Assembly (NCBI RefSeq): GCF_002886185.1
Contig: NZ_KZ614146.1
Coordinates: 2,030,930-2,094,929, forward strand
Length of the DNA stretch: 64,000 nt
Source: Salipaludibacillus neizhouensis
Lineage (GTDB): Bacteria; Bacillota; Bacilli; Bacillales; Salisediminibacteriaceae
Direction: 5' to 3'
Part shown: piece after piece, positions 8,214-17,615 of the stretch
Layout of the letters: each line of letters begins with the position of its first letter
How positions within the stretch are numbered: the first letter of the stretch is position 1
Notes under the pieces: model-generated
Databases searched by the model: none
What the model saw: only the letters and a program-made list of their open reading frames with translations
What the model was told of the DNA's origin: nothing
Position numbers and translations under genes: made by a program

Positions 8214-9305
8214 ATGACTCGTCCGATTATAGCAATATCAGGTAGTGCAGGAAAATCAACAACAAAAGAAATGATTTCTTCTATCTTACAACAAAGGTGG
8301 AAAATTGTTAAAACCATAAGGAATAAAAATACGATACCAAATACGAAACTGCACGCCTAACGAATAAATCCATCACATAAGGCTATGGTTGTCGAATTCG
8401 GAATGAGTAGACATGGACACATTAGATCACACTTGCGTTATATTCGTCCAAATATAGGTGTAATCACCAATGTAGGTAGTGCGCATATTGGGAATTTTGG
8501 AGGTCGCGTGGAAGGATTAGCCAGAGCAAAATCAGAATTAATTAAAGGAATCACGTCTAATGGAACATTGTTAGTGAATGCCGACGACTCTAATTCAAAA
8601 TTACTTCATACGCAAAAATTTAAAGGAACAATGATAACGGTAGGTATTCATCATGAAAAGGCCAATTATCGTGCCACTAATATTGAATATACGAAAAAAG
8701 GCATGTCTTTTCAGCTAATATTAGACCGAAAATCACAAAAATTTCAGATTCCTATTTATGGTGAACACAATATTTATAATGCTATATTTGCCATTGCTGT
8801 CAACCATTATTTGGGGTTTTCACATACTGAAATCAATACAGGGTTAAAAAAATATCGAAAACTAAAAAGACGTTTAAACATCAGGCGTATTAGGTCTGGT
8901 ATAACCATTATAGATGATTCCTATAGCGCAAACCCTCATGCTGTGAAATCGGCTATTGATGTTTTATCACACATTGGAAAAGGCAGCAATAAAGTAGCTG
9001 TTTTAGGGAGCATGACTCGATTGGGTGCTTATCGCGTTAAAGGACACAAAGAAGTAGGGAAATATATTGTTGAACGAGATATACAGCACTTATATACCTA
9101 TGGGAAAGACGCTCAATGGATAAAGGATAGTGCAATAGAATACGGTTTTCCTAAACAGAACGCATACCATTTTACCGATAAACGAGCCTTACACTATCAT
9201 TTATTAAGAAAGATTGCCTCAGAATCGCAAACCACCATTTTAATAAAAGGTTCGAATAAAATGAAAATGGGTAAAACTGTGCAACTATTGATTAAACACA
9301 AATAA
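8214..9305 (+). pseudogene. Second Mur-ligase-like gene interrupted by one nonsense codon
   Basis: Paralogue of the Mur ligase at 5555. The frame opens at ATG 8214 (AAGGGGG upstream) with MTRPIIAISGSAGKSTTK, the intact P-loop, and runs 48 codons to TAA at 8358-8360. It then continues in the same frame with RINPSHKAMVVEFGMS through ITNVGSAHIGNFGGR, IIDDSYSANPHAVKSA and ILIKGSNKMKMG. Alignment to the paralogue (NVQRIRPSHKA against HA-stop-RINPSHKA) puts the stop at a Gln position, so CAA to TAA is the simplest explanation. It lacks the Cys-rich tail of its paralogue. An internal start at 8385 would lose the P-loop and could not be active. Confidence 0.85.
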
Positions 9306-9340
9306 TGAAGTAGGAAAATGCACCTCCCCCCCTTCATTAT
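9302..9340 (+). terminator. Hairpin after the Mur-ligase pseudogene
   Basis: ATAATGAAG pairs with CTTCATTAT across a 21-base loop directly after the stop at 9305. There is no T-run, so it may act as an mRNA-end structure rather than an intrinsic terminator. Confidence 0.35.
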
Positions 9341-9418
9341 CATGATCGTTAAAAGAAAAAATTCCGTTTTTCGTTTACTAATTATGGATTTCATTTTAAA
9401 GGCAAGGGGTTATACAAT

Positions 9419-9691
9419 ATGGAAAGATGTCATCTCATAGTTTATGGAAAAGTTCAGGGAGTAGGCTTTCGCCGCTACACTCGCAGAAAGGCTATTCTAT
9501 ATCAGATCAAAGGATGGATTTGTAATAAAGACAATGGCACCGTTGAAATAGTTGCTCAAGGTTCGCCCGTAAAAATGAGAAGTTTTATTAGGGCAGTAAA
9601 AAAGGGTTCTAAAAAATCAGAAGTTAATCGAATAAAGTTATTCAAATCTGATGACATAAATAGTTATCGGAAGTTTATAGTAAGGTATTAA
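9419..9691 (+). CDS. acyP: Acylphosphatase
   Basis: A 90-residue acylphosphatase, the normal family length. It shows the anion-binding and catalytic loop YGKVQGVGFRRYTRRKA (catalytic Arg in GFR) and GWICNKDNGTVEI, whose first Asn is the catalytic Asn position. An AAGGGG-type ribosome site precedes ATG 9419. The enzyme hydrolyses carboxyl-phosphate mixed anhydrides. Its place in an island of ATP-grasp and Mur ligases, which work through acyl-phosphates, suggests editing or clean-up of stalled intermediates, but that link is inference. The C-terminus (SYRKFIVRY) keeps the usual aromatic-rich end. Confidence 0.9.
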   Translation: MERCHLIVYGKVQGVGFRRYTRRKAILYQIKGWICNKDNGTVEIVAQGSPVKMRSFIRAVKKGSKKSEVNRIKLFKSDDINSYRKFIVRY

Positions 9692-9800
9692 TGTTATGCT
9701 ACAAATTAAATTCTTATGTATTGAGCCTTAACATGGTCGAAAACTTGTTAAGTATATGAACAAAAGCACAAGCACCTTGATCATCGACGTAGAAGCTCGG

Positions 9801-9861
9801 TTAGCACCAACTCCAGTAGTACCCATGAATGACGTGTAGGTGCTACTGGCAAGGGTGCTAA
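9801..9861. repeat. Compound palindrome
   Basis: Nested inverted repeats: TTAGCACC with GGTGCTAA outside, and CCAGTAGTACC with GGTGCTACTGG inside, around a central loop. The arms resemble the TAGCACCTA hairpins at 4414 and 51277. It lies between the acylphosphatase gene and the IS1182-type remnant. Confidence 0.5.
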
Positions 9862-9973
9862 AGATGAGGAGGTCTCATACCCGTGTCGATGTTTTAATTC
9901 GCTATTTTTAGCTTCAATTTTGTATCTGCTTTTTGATTTTTCTTTGAAAGGTTCTGAGTTTTGAAAGGCTCAA

Positions 9974-11198
9974 TTAACCGGCGTGTTCTTCTGATTTAAG
10001 AGAGACAGAGTATGTGTTTGATTTTGCCCCTGGTTTATAGCATCCCTCTTGCAATGGACATCGTTTACATTTTTCAACTTCGAAATAATAGGTATCGGTT
10101 TGGTTTTTCACAGTCCCTTTTTTACCGATACGTGCTTTGCGAATCGCTAAATGTCCTGCAGGACATACATACTTTCCAGCATCTTTATTAAATTCAAATT
10201 CATCTTCTTTTTTTCTCGTCCCTAGTACAGCCGGTTTGAGTTTTGCGACGAGCTTTATACCATGTTGACTTGTGTAGTAGATATTTTTTTTCTGAATAAG
10301 CTGCATCTCCAACAACGGATTCAACAACCATGCCCGCCTTTTGACTTTTTTCGATTAAAGTTTTCAGTTCTTTGCCATCATTCTTTTCTCCCGTTGTGAT
10401 CGTTGCTCCAGTGATGATCCGTTCGTCACTCATCGCAAGATGAGTCTTATACCCAAAGAAAGAAGAATTCTTGGATTTATGACCGACTCTGGCATCCGAA
10501 TCTTCCGATTCTCTTATAAAATGACGATCATCATCAAGGGTCTCTTTTAAAAGGTTAAGAGGCTCTTTTACTTTCGGATATGTAACAAGCTTTGGTTTAT
10601 CTTCTATGATTTTTACCAAGTCCTCTGTATAGGCTGCTTCGATCGTATCTTCTACAGGCTTTTTCGGGAATTTTTCTTTCATGGTATCATCAATGGAGTA
10701 GATCACTTTTCGTACTTGTTTCGATTGATTTCTCAATATTTCCTGAGGTGTCTTTTGGTTATACCGTACTTTTGTGTAAGTGGCATCTACGATTAATACA
10801 AGCGATTGAATAATTTCTTTTTCAATCGCACTTTCAACAGTTTTCTCGATCAGAAGGTCCAACAGGTTCATATCTTTCAATCGCTGACGACGAAATTTTG
10901 TTAAGGAACTCGAGTTAATTGGCCTGTCTTCTGACACCATATCTAGAAAGTATTTAAAGGACATATCCACTTGAACCCGTTCGATCAAATCCTGATCTGA
11001 CAGTGTCTAAATCGTCTTCAAAAGAAGATATTTAAACATGCTTAGATAATGGACGGCATTCCGTCCATTATCTAAGCAATACTTTTCTTTTAGTTCATCA
11101 TAAACAAATGAAAAATCGATGAGCTCATTAATTTTTCTTAAGAAATGATCCTCCGGAATAATCGCTTCATACAAACCGTTATAAACACTTAATTTCAT
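9974..11198 (-). pseudogene. IS1182-family transposase remnant, copy A
   Basis: Three pieces of one transposase lie in order on the minus strand. Piece one (11198-11007) holds the N-terminus and ends in KTI followed by a TAG where the family has a Tyr. Piece two (10988-10200) continues in frame with DLIERVQVDMSFKYFLD and the catalytic core. Piece three begins after a frameshift at the T8/A8 run near 10285 and carries AGHLAIRKA, CKRCPLQEGCYK and YSVSLKSEEHAG. The C-terminus is missing relative to copy B (11406-12036). Stop, frameshift and truncation together make it inactive. Confidence 0.8.
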
Positions 11199-11334
11199 TG
11201 AATGCTGGTGTTCTAATCATCAAATCCCCCACCTTAAGCTCGATTGTGTTCCTATCTCCAGTTGATTTTTAAAATTTTTGAGACGCCAGCGGGAAAAGCA
11301 ATGGGCGCAGACCCCGCAGGGTGATTTTTGAGTC

Positions 11335-12330
11335 CACTGAAAAAGTCTCCACCAACTCAATATTCTCGATTATAATTAAAATATTAGTTGGAAGGGGTGC
11401 GTCACATGATCCAGAATCTAGAAGAAATTAAATTGAGTCCACATATGGAGTTGTATGAGTTAGTCATTCCAAAAGATAATCAACTCCGTCAAATCAATGA
11501 ATTAGTAGACTTTTCATTTGTCCTATTCCGGTCACGAGAATTTAACGTTTGCGAAGAACTCCAAGTTTCGCCTTGTTTCTAAGTGACATCCGGTGATTAC
11601 ACATGGAAAAAGAGTAAAAGAAGATGAATTTATCTTCAATAAAGACGCCGGTTTATATATGTATCCGGCCGGCCATCTAGCAACCAAAAAATCGAACAAA
11701 AAACGAAAGAACCGCACCACATAATTAAAACATTACTTCAACATCAGTAAATGTCGCGTTTGTCCATTACGAGATGGATGTTACAAAGAAAATGCAAAAA
11801 CAAAAACGTATTCCATCACCATCAAATCTACTGAACACCTCGATCAAGCGACGTTTCAAAAAGCAGAAGCGTTTAAAGAACTCGCGAAAGAACGCTACAA
11901 GATCGAAGCGAAAAATAGTGAATTAAAGAATCGACACGGGTATAAAAAATCTTCAAGCTCGGGTCTCTTTAAACATGCAAATCCAGAGTGCAATCACTAT
12001 ATTCGTGGTAAATATAAAGCGAATATTGAAACTTAAAAACGAAAAAGAGTAAGAAATAAGATGAGATATAGGCCTGAATCATCGAGAATCTGGTTCAGCG
12101 AGTTCTATATCACTTTTTTTTACGTTTACACTCAATAAAACTGACTTTATCAGTGGCCTCGTGATTTTTCCCGAGGAGGCTAAGGCATAGCCCGCGGCAA
12201 GCGAATAAATTTTCAAAATCGATCCGATAACACATTGTGTATGTTTTCTATTGTGACAAGAAAACAGCCTGCTATTTTCAATTTGAGTAAATAACAGGCT
12301 GTTCAATTTAACTATCGGACTTTTTCAGTG
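11335..12330 (+). mobile_element. Internally deleted IS1182-type element, copy B
   Basis: The element is bounded by inverted ends CACTGAAAAAGTC (11335-11347) and GACTTTTTCAGTG (12318-12330). It keeps a transposase N-terminus from 11406 (LYELVIPKDNQLRQINELVDFSFV), then jumps to C-terminal sequence (YMYPAGHLATKKS, CRVCPLRDGCYKENA, KNRHGYKKSSSSGLFKHA) ending near 12036, with a further stop in between. Most of the DDE core is deleted. Two hairpins lie near the right end. It faces copy A head to head. Confidence 0.75.
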
Positions 12331-12434
12331 CCCTCCTCTAGGTAGAGGGGTTTTTCGATTCTTTGATATGGAACTCTCTTTTTGTTGAGTAAAATTAGAT
12401 GCTAAGCCTTCGAAGGGAGTTTCTAGAGGTGCAT

Positions 12435-13577
12435 TTAAAAGATTCTATTCTCTTGTTTATGAAGATAAATACAGTATTCTAAAGGATTAATAAATGCGCT
12501 TCTTATAGTTTGCTGTGGTGATTTTGCAACTAGATAAGCTAATTTAGTAGATGTAGAATTACATTCAATAAACCACAATTGCTGGTTTGAATCTAAGGCA
12601 AAATCTATGGCAGTTTCACCTAGAGAACCATAAATTCTTTCTATACTTTCATGAAATTTTCTAAGAAAGACTTCTATTTTCTGTTTTAATAAGTCTGCTT
12701 CTTCCTCTGAATAATTTAAATAGGAACGAATAAAAGGATCGAAGCGAAAAAACTCTGCACCGGAAGGTAAATTTGTAATAGGTGAGTTTTCGGCTCCGAT
12801 TCGCGAAAAAATATCTATAACTTTTAACTTACCATTCCCTGTTCTTTGTATCTCAGCACGCATATCTGTCATCCTGTTATTGTTAACTTTAATAGAATTA
12901 ATCGCCGACTGCATTATTGCTTTTTTATTTCTTAATATTCTTCTGATGACTTTTGTTAACTCATTATATGTTTTTACCTTACGATATACTAACCTTCCTG
13001 AAAAATATTTATATTCATAACCCTGCCCAGGAACCATCCTCACGTGAATGATACTATTGCCTAGTCTTCCTACCCTCGGTTTTATATAAACTGAATGATT
13101 ATAAGCAAACATTTTTCTTAGATCTGTTGGGTGGTTGTACAGCATAGTAATGGGTAAATATTTTGAAACTTCTTCATCTTTTAACAGCTCTTGGTAAACA
13201 TTCCATTTGTCAAAGGCGCTTCGTGCATTTAAAAAGTAAACGCCATTTTTTATTAAACTCTCACGAAGTTTCATATTTACGTTATTATTAATTTCACGCG
13301 TTCGACTGTATAATACATCGGGGTATGAGTATTCTTTTCTACGCCATTTTTCGGATTGAATATCAAAATAAACGCCATTTATTGTTAATTCCACAAGGTT
13401 TATATCTTTTCGTGAAAAGAAAAATAATTCAGTATTATTTAATCCATTATTCGCTCTCACAAGCTCTCTGACTGTAAATTTATATTCTTGTTTTATATAT
13501 ATATTGTGAATAGCTTTTGTGCTTATATATACTCCTATTCTAACTTTCTTAGGTTGTAGGGATCGAAAAAGATTCAT
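12435..13577 (-). CDS. YheC/YheD-family ATP-grasp protein
   Basis: A YheC/YheD-family protein of about 380 residues. Features are VRIGVYISTKAIHN at the N-terminus, YPDVLYSR and FDKWNVYQEL, HSVYIKPRVGRLGNSII (ATP-binding loop), MTDMRAEIQR, SRIGAENSPITNLPSGA, and ETAIDFALDSNQQLWFIECN with Glu-x-Asn metal ligands. ATG 13577 has AAAGGAG eight bases upstream; the in-frame GTG at 13586 overlaps that ribosome site and is less likely. It lacks the basic or helix-hairpin-helix tails of its paralogues. It is separated from the rest of the island by the IS1182 remnants and precedes the glycan locus. Confidence 0.85.
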   Translation of the reverse strand: MNLFRSLQPKKVRIGVYISTKAIHNIYIKQEYKFTVRELVRANNGLNNTELFFFSRKDINLVELTINGVYFDIQSEKWRRKEYSYPDVLYSRTREINNNVNMKLRESLIKNGVYFLNARSAFDKWNVYQELLKDEEVSKYLPITMLYNHPTDLRKMFAYNHSVYIKPRVGRLGNSIIHVRMVPGQGYEYKYFSGRLVYRKVKTYNELTKVIRRILRNKKAIMQSAINSIKVNNNRMTDMRAEIQRTGNGKLKVIDIFSRIGAENSPITNLPSGAEFFRFDPFIRSYLNYSEEEADLLKQKIEVFLRKFHESIERIYGSLGETAIDFALDSNQQLWFIECNSTSTKLAYLVAKSPQQTIRSAFINPLEYCIYLHKQENRIF

Positions 13578-13586
13578 GATTTCCAC

Positions 13587-14099
13587 TCCTTTCTCTTGCT
13601 ACCTTTTTCTAACGTGATTTCCCACTAGCTCAGAATGAACAAAATCTGCTCCTGCGGATACTCGTTGCAGATAAACATTGCTACTTTTTAATGGACTTCC
13701 GTCCGTCGCCTCGTTATGCTCACGCTTTATTTCTTAGAGAGTTAGTTTCAGAGCTAAAGGGATAATCACTTTTTCTAATAGTACATGTTATGAATAAAAG
13801 CGCGTATAGTTCTCAAAAAAGGTAACTGCCCTAAGCCCTAATCATTCAGGTGTTTTCATCAATAATAGAGAAGTTGATATTTAATGTGAATGTAAAACGG
13901 ATACAAATTTCATAAGCTGAAACTAGATCAGAATGTTTACCAATAAAAAGACGACTCTAAATTCACTAATGAATTTAGAGTCGTCTTTTTAAATCAGCGA
14001 TTACATCATATTGGAAATCGAAGGTTTGTCATGTTTCTTCTTCCTTCATTTTTCTCTTCAATATAAAAAAACTCTTATCTATATAAATTTATCTTGTTA
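13587..14099. other. Intergenic region with short repeat and terminator
   Basis: No gene is seen. It contains GCAGATAAACATTGCTA at about 13668, also found near 4521 (a short dispersed repeat), and the strong bidirectional terminator at 13945-13990. Confidence 0.4.
13945..13990 (-). terminator. Bidirectional rho-independent terminator
   Basis: Perfect long stem: AAAAAGACGACTCTAAATTC and its complement around the loop ACTAAT, with A-run and T-run flanks on each side. It ends the minus-strand nonulosonate operon (last stop at 14100). Confidence 0.85.
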
Positions 14100-15236
14100 T
14101 CATTTATTCTGCTCGTTAAAAAGTGTATCCATAAATTTGATCATTTCTTCAGCAGGTGAATTTACGACATTATAAGGGTTTTTTTTGTGACTATTAATTT
14201 GGGATAATGCCTTTTGTATTTTCTTTTTAATATTTGACGAATTATAGTCTACATGAAGAACATTATCACCGTGTTCCCGATTCTTTTGTCTATTTCCTAT
14301 ATTGATAAAAGGCAGATTAAAAAAAGGCGCTTCTATAATACCACTACTGCTATTACCAACCAATACATTTACCTGAGACAACAAAAACAAATATTCATCT
14401 GCAGGGAGAGAATGAAAATAAGTAGCATTCTTATTTTGGGCCACAAATTCATTAATATATTTACTAAATACTTCCCCTCCAGCATCACTGTTAGTTCCTA
14501 ATAGAATGAGCTGTGTCTCAGTAAACTCCCTTAAAGCAGCTAAAGTCGTATTAATTTGACTGGAAATAGGGGTACTTTCTTTAGAATCTGGGTGCATAAT
14601 AAATAAAATCTTTTTTTTACTTCCAGATAACTTTAATTTTTTACTAAGGAATTGTTTTTGAGTGTCGTTCATATTTTTAATTTTTTGAATGTCATGTTTT
14701 CGTAAAGAACCAATAACGAATATGTTTGAAGGTTTTTCTTGCATCGAAATTAAGCGGATTTTTGATTCAAATGAAGAGACAAAATGAAAGTTGGATAACT
14801 TGGATATTGCATGCCTGACTGCATCATCTGCAGATCCTGACTTCTCCCCCCCATGCAGATGAAAGATCAAGACATTTAAGTAGTGAGCTGATATGGCAGC
14901 GGATAACATTTCTCCTCTATCTCCTAGAATAAGAATTGCATCAGGTTCAGCTTGATCAATAATGTCTGCAAAATATATTGTAGCCAACCCTATAGACTTA
15001 GACATTGCTCCTCTAGAATCTCCCTTCAATAAAATAGAGGGAGTAGAAAGGATATAAAAAGGATCTTCTCGCAGTTCATTAATTGTTTTTCCGTATTCCT
15101 CCAAAAGATGCATACCTGTTACAACAAGCTGTACATCTAAAAATGAGCATTTTTCTATTTCGAATAAGAAAGGCCTGTAGATACCATAGTCTGCTCGAGT
15201 TCCTGTGAAACATAAAATTTTCTTATTTTCCCCCAA
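14100..15236 (-). CDS. neuC: UDP-N-acetylglucosamine 2-epimerase (hydrolysing), NeuC/LegG type
   Basis: A 378-residue hydrolysing 2-epimerase of the NeuC/LegG kind. Signatures are FTGTRADYGIYRPF at the N-terminus, HLHGGEKSGSADDAVRHAIS, ILFIMHPDSKE, and GNSSSGIIEAPFFNLPFINIG with the UDP-binding Ser/Glu residues. It would remove the nucleotide and epimerise C2 to give the free ManNAc-type or 2,4-diacetamido sugar used by the synthase encoded just upstream (gap 18 bases). The start is TTG 15236, with AAAGGAAGGTG upstream. It is the last gene of a three-gene minus-strand operon. Confidence 0.9.
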   Translation of the reverse strand: MGENKKILCFTGTRADYGIYRPFLFEIEKCSFLDVQLVVTGMHLLEEYGKTINELREDPFYILSTPSILLKGDSRGAMSKSIGLATIYFADIIDQAEPDAILILGDRGEMLSAAISAHYLNVLIFHLHGGEKSGSADDAVRHAISKLSNFHFVSSFESKIRLISMQEKPSNIFVIGSLRKHDIQKIKNMNDTQKQFLSKKLKLSGSKKKILFIMHPDSKESTPISSQINTTLAALREFTETQLILLGTNSDAGGEVFSKYINEFVAQNKNATYFHSLPADEYLFLLSQVNVLVGNSSSGIIEAPFFNLPFINIGNRQKNREHGDNVLHVDYNSSNIKKKIQKALSQINSHKKNPYNVVNSPAEEMIKFMDTLFNEQNK

Positions 15237-15254
15237 AATGCACCTTCCTTTATT

Positions 15255-16292
15255 TCATGTTTCTAAGTCCTCCCATAATAAAGGTGATCCGATTGGTTTA
15301 TCACATTTAATTTTTTTACCTATTATATTTTTAAATTGCTTCGCCTCAATATGTGTGGCAGGTCTTAGGTACGACAAATCTTCTTCAGATAATCTGTGAC
15401 CTTTAGTGACTTCCTTACCAAGATAGATACCTCTTCTTACCGTTTTTTTAGTATCTAATTCAGAGGGTGTAACATGCTTTACTGTACTGCCCAATGCTGC
15501 CTCTATCTGTCTTATACCTTTAACCATTATTTTGAAATCTTCCGTGTTCAAAGAGGATTTGTGGTCTGGTCCTTCCATGGTATTATCCAAAGTAAGGTGC
15601 TTTTCAATTATTTTATATCCTAAACTTGTTGCTGCATAAGGTATTTCTATCCCTAAAGTGTGATCTGAATAACCAACTATACAATCAAAGTGCTCTTTAA
15701 AGGTTTCGATTACTCTTAAGTGAACTTCATTGTAAGGAGCGGGGTATGCTGACGTACAATGTAACAGCGCCAGTTGAGTATGTTTCGGGAAAATTTGTAC
15801 CGCGTCTTGGATATCCTGCAAGGTTGCCATCCCAGTTGAAAGTATGATTGGCTTATTATAAGTTGCAAGCTGTTGAAGCAAAGAGTAATGTGTTAAATCA
15901 CCACTTCCAATCTTATATGCAACTACATTCATTTCTTCCAACAGCTCCGCACTTTTCTTATCAAAAGGAGTTGAAATAAAAGTGATACCAAGATCATCAC
16001 AAAACTTTTTCACCTCTTCAAACTCTTGTCTATTTAATTGATATTTTTTTAGCATGTCAAACTGTGAAGTATAATTCGTACTTTTTTGGTATATTGCTAA
16101 TTTACTTTTTGGAGTTACTAATTGATCAGTTTGATAAGTCTGAAACTTTACAGCATCTGCACCTGCCTTTTTGGCTGCGTTTATAAGTTGTTTTGCCATG
16201 TTTACAGACCCGTTATGATTTACTCCTATTTCTGCAATGATATACACGCTTCCTTTATCGGTTACTGCAATATTACCAATCTTGAAAGGCAT
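15255..16292 (-). CDS. neuB: N-acylneuraminate/legionaminic acid synthase, NeuB family
   Basis: A nonulosonic-acid synthase of about 345 residues that condenses a six-carbon sugar with phosphoenolpyruvate. It shows YIIAEIGVNHNGS, AGADAVKFQTYQTDQLVTP, FISTPFD, VAYKIGSGDLTHYSLL, STGMATLQDI, LHCTSAYPAP, VGYSDHTLGIEIP and EKHLTLDNTMEGPDHKSS. A C-terminal SAF/antifreeze-like domain follows (RRGIYLGKEVTKGHRLSEED). ATG 16292 has GGAAAGGA eight bases upstream and gives the usual MPFKIGN start; an upstream in-frame start at 16325 has no ribosome site. It lies between the aminotransferase and the 2-epimerase. The exact sugar cannot be read from sequence. Confidence 0.92.
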   Translation of the reverse strand: MPFKIGNIAVTDKGSVYIIAEIGVNHNGSVNMAKQLINAAKKAGADAVKFQTYQTDQLVTPKSKLAIYQKSTNYTSQFDMLKKYQLNRQEFEEVKKFCDDLGITFISTPFDKKSAELLEEMNVVAYKIGSGDLTHYSLLQQLATYNKPIILSTGMATLQDIQDAVQIFPKHTQLALLHCTSAYPAPYNEVHLRVIETFKEHFDCIVGYSDHTLGIEIPYAATSLGYKIIEKHLTLDNTMEGPDHKSSLNTEDFKIMVKGIRQIEAALGSTVKHVTPSELDTKKTVRRGIYLGKEVTKGHRLSEEDLSYLRPATHIEAKQFKNIIGKKIKCDKPIGSPLLWEDLET

Positions 16293-16326
16293 TTTCTCAA
16301 TCCTTTCCAACAAATTAATCATCACA

Positions 16327-17430
16327 CTACAATGCTTTTTTTAATGCCTTAATGACGTATAGTTGTTCATCGAACGTAATAGTGGAGTAAAATGGGATAG
16401 CTAAGGTACGATTGGACATTTCTTCGCTAACAGGAAAGTCCCCTGCTTGAAATCCGTACAGAAATCTAAAACTATTCTGCAAATGGATAGAAGGAAAATA
16501 AGGTTTAGCTTGAACACCACTCTTTTCCAGGACGGCTATCACTAAATCTCTGTTTGTATCCTTAGGGAGAATCACTATAAAAACAAACCAACTTATCTTA
16601 CATTTGTTTAGTAAAGTTGGCAAAGTTACAGGAAGAAAATATTTATTAATTAATTCGATATAACGTAAAGCTGCTTTTTCTCGTTTCTCAAGAATTTCCG
16701 TCAGACGTTCCATTTGTGCTAATCCTACAGCAGCTTGCAGTTCCGACATGCGGTAATTGTAACCAATATAATCATGTTCTAACCATTGGCTGTTTACACT
16801 TCTGCCTTGGTTTCTTAAAGCGGAAGCCATTTTAAAGATATCCTCTCCGTTAGTAACCAAGATTCCGCCCTCTCCAGTAGTAATTTGCTTATTTGGATAA
16901 AATGCAAATACACCAGCATCTCCTAAAAGTCCAACTGGTGTTCCTTCCCATTCCGCCCCAATTGCTTCACAAGCATCTTCTATCACTAACAGATTATATT
17001 CGTTCGCTAACCTCATAATGTCATCCATTTTGCAAGGTTGCCCAAATATATGCACCGCTAATATTGCCTTTGTTTTAGAAGTAATAGCTTGTTCTATTTT
17101 TGATACATCCATATTTAGTGTGCTTGAGTCAATATCGACAAAAACAGGTACTACCCCTTCATAAACTAAGCAATTGCCGGAAGCAATAAAACTATAAGGG
17201 GAAGTTATGACTTCGTCTCCAGCGTTTAATCCAAGTGTTTTTACAGCCACATGTAAGGCGCTTGTTCCACTATTCATGGCAACAGCATAGCGGGCATTAA
17301 ATTTGGTTTTAAACATGTTTTCAAATCCTTGCGTTTTCGTTCCCATACTTAATTGACCCGATTCTAAAACCTCTTTCACATAATTTTTTTCTAGTTCAGA
17401 AATGTCGGGCTTCGAAAGTGGAATAATCAT
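16327..17430 (-). CDS. DegT/DnrJ/EryC1/StrS aminotransferase (LegC/PseC/SpsC-like)
   Basis: A 367-residue PLP-dependent sugar aminotransferase. Landmarks are MNSGTSALHVAVKTLGL, EVITSPYSFIASGNC, VIEDACEAIGAEW and the PLP-lysine segment VFAFYPNKQITTGEGGIL. In legionaminic or pseudaminic pathways it aminates C4 of the 4-keto sugar made by the dehydratase; that enzyme is encoded divergently at 17616. The ribosome site AAGGAGGAGG is strong. It is the first gene of the minus-strand operon, followed by the neuB-type gene with a gap of about 34 bases. Confidence 0.9.
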   Translation of the reverse strand: MIIPLSKPDISELEKNYVKEVLESGQLSMGTKTQGFENMFKTKFNARYAVAMNSGTSALHVAVKTLGLNAGDEVITSPYSFIASGNCLVYEGVVPVFVDIDSSTLNMDVSKIEQAITSKTKAILAVHIFGQPCKMDDIMRLANEYNLLVIEDACEAIGAEWEGTPVGLLGDAGVFAFYPNKQITTGEGGILVTNGEDIFKMASALRNQGRSVNSQWLEHDYIGYNYRMSELQAAVGLAQMERLTEILEKREKAALRYIELINKYFLPVTLPTLLNKCKISWFVFIVILPKDTNRDLVIAVLEKSGVQAKPYFPSIHLQNSFRFLYGFQAGDFPVSEEMSNRTLAIPFYSTITFDEQLYVIKALKKAL

Positions 17431-17615
17431 TCTTAACCTCCTCCTTCACCAATCATCATTCCTTACTCATCTTATTAAGCTTAAAGCGTACATAGACCTC
17501 TCAACATACACCCATTTTAATATATATTTTCTAAAAGTAGTTTTTTAGCTTGTGCATCAGCAATTTTCCAATCATACCCTGCTATAAGTAAGTAACTAAA
17601 AGAGAGGTGTTTTTT

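Noticed and set aside
4820-8360. Recoding of TAA as Gln, since both island stops lie where Gln is possible
   Set aside because: TAA terminates many intact genes here (for example glnA and neuD-type), and other broken genes have TAG or TGA at non-Gln positions. Ordinary nonsense mutation is simpler.
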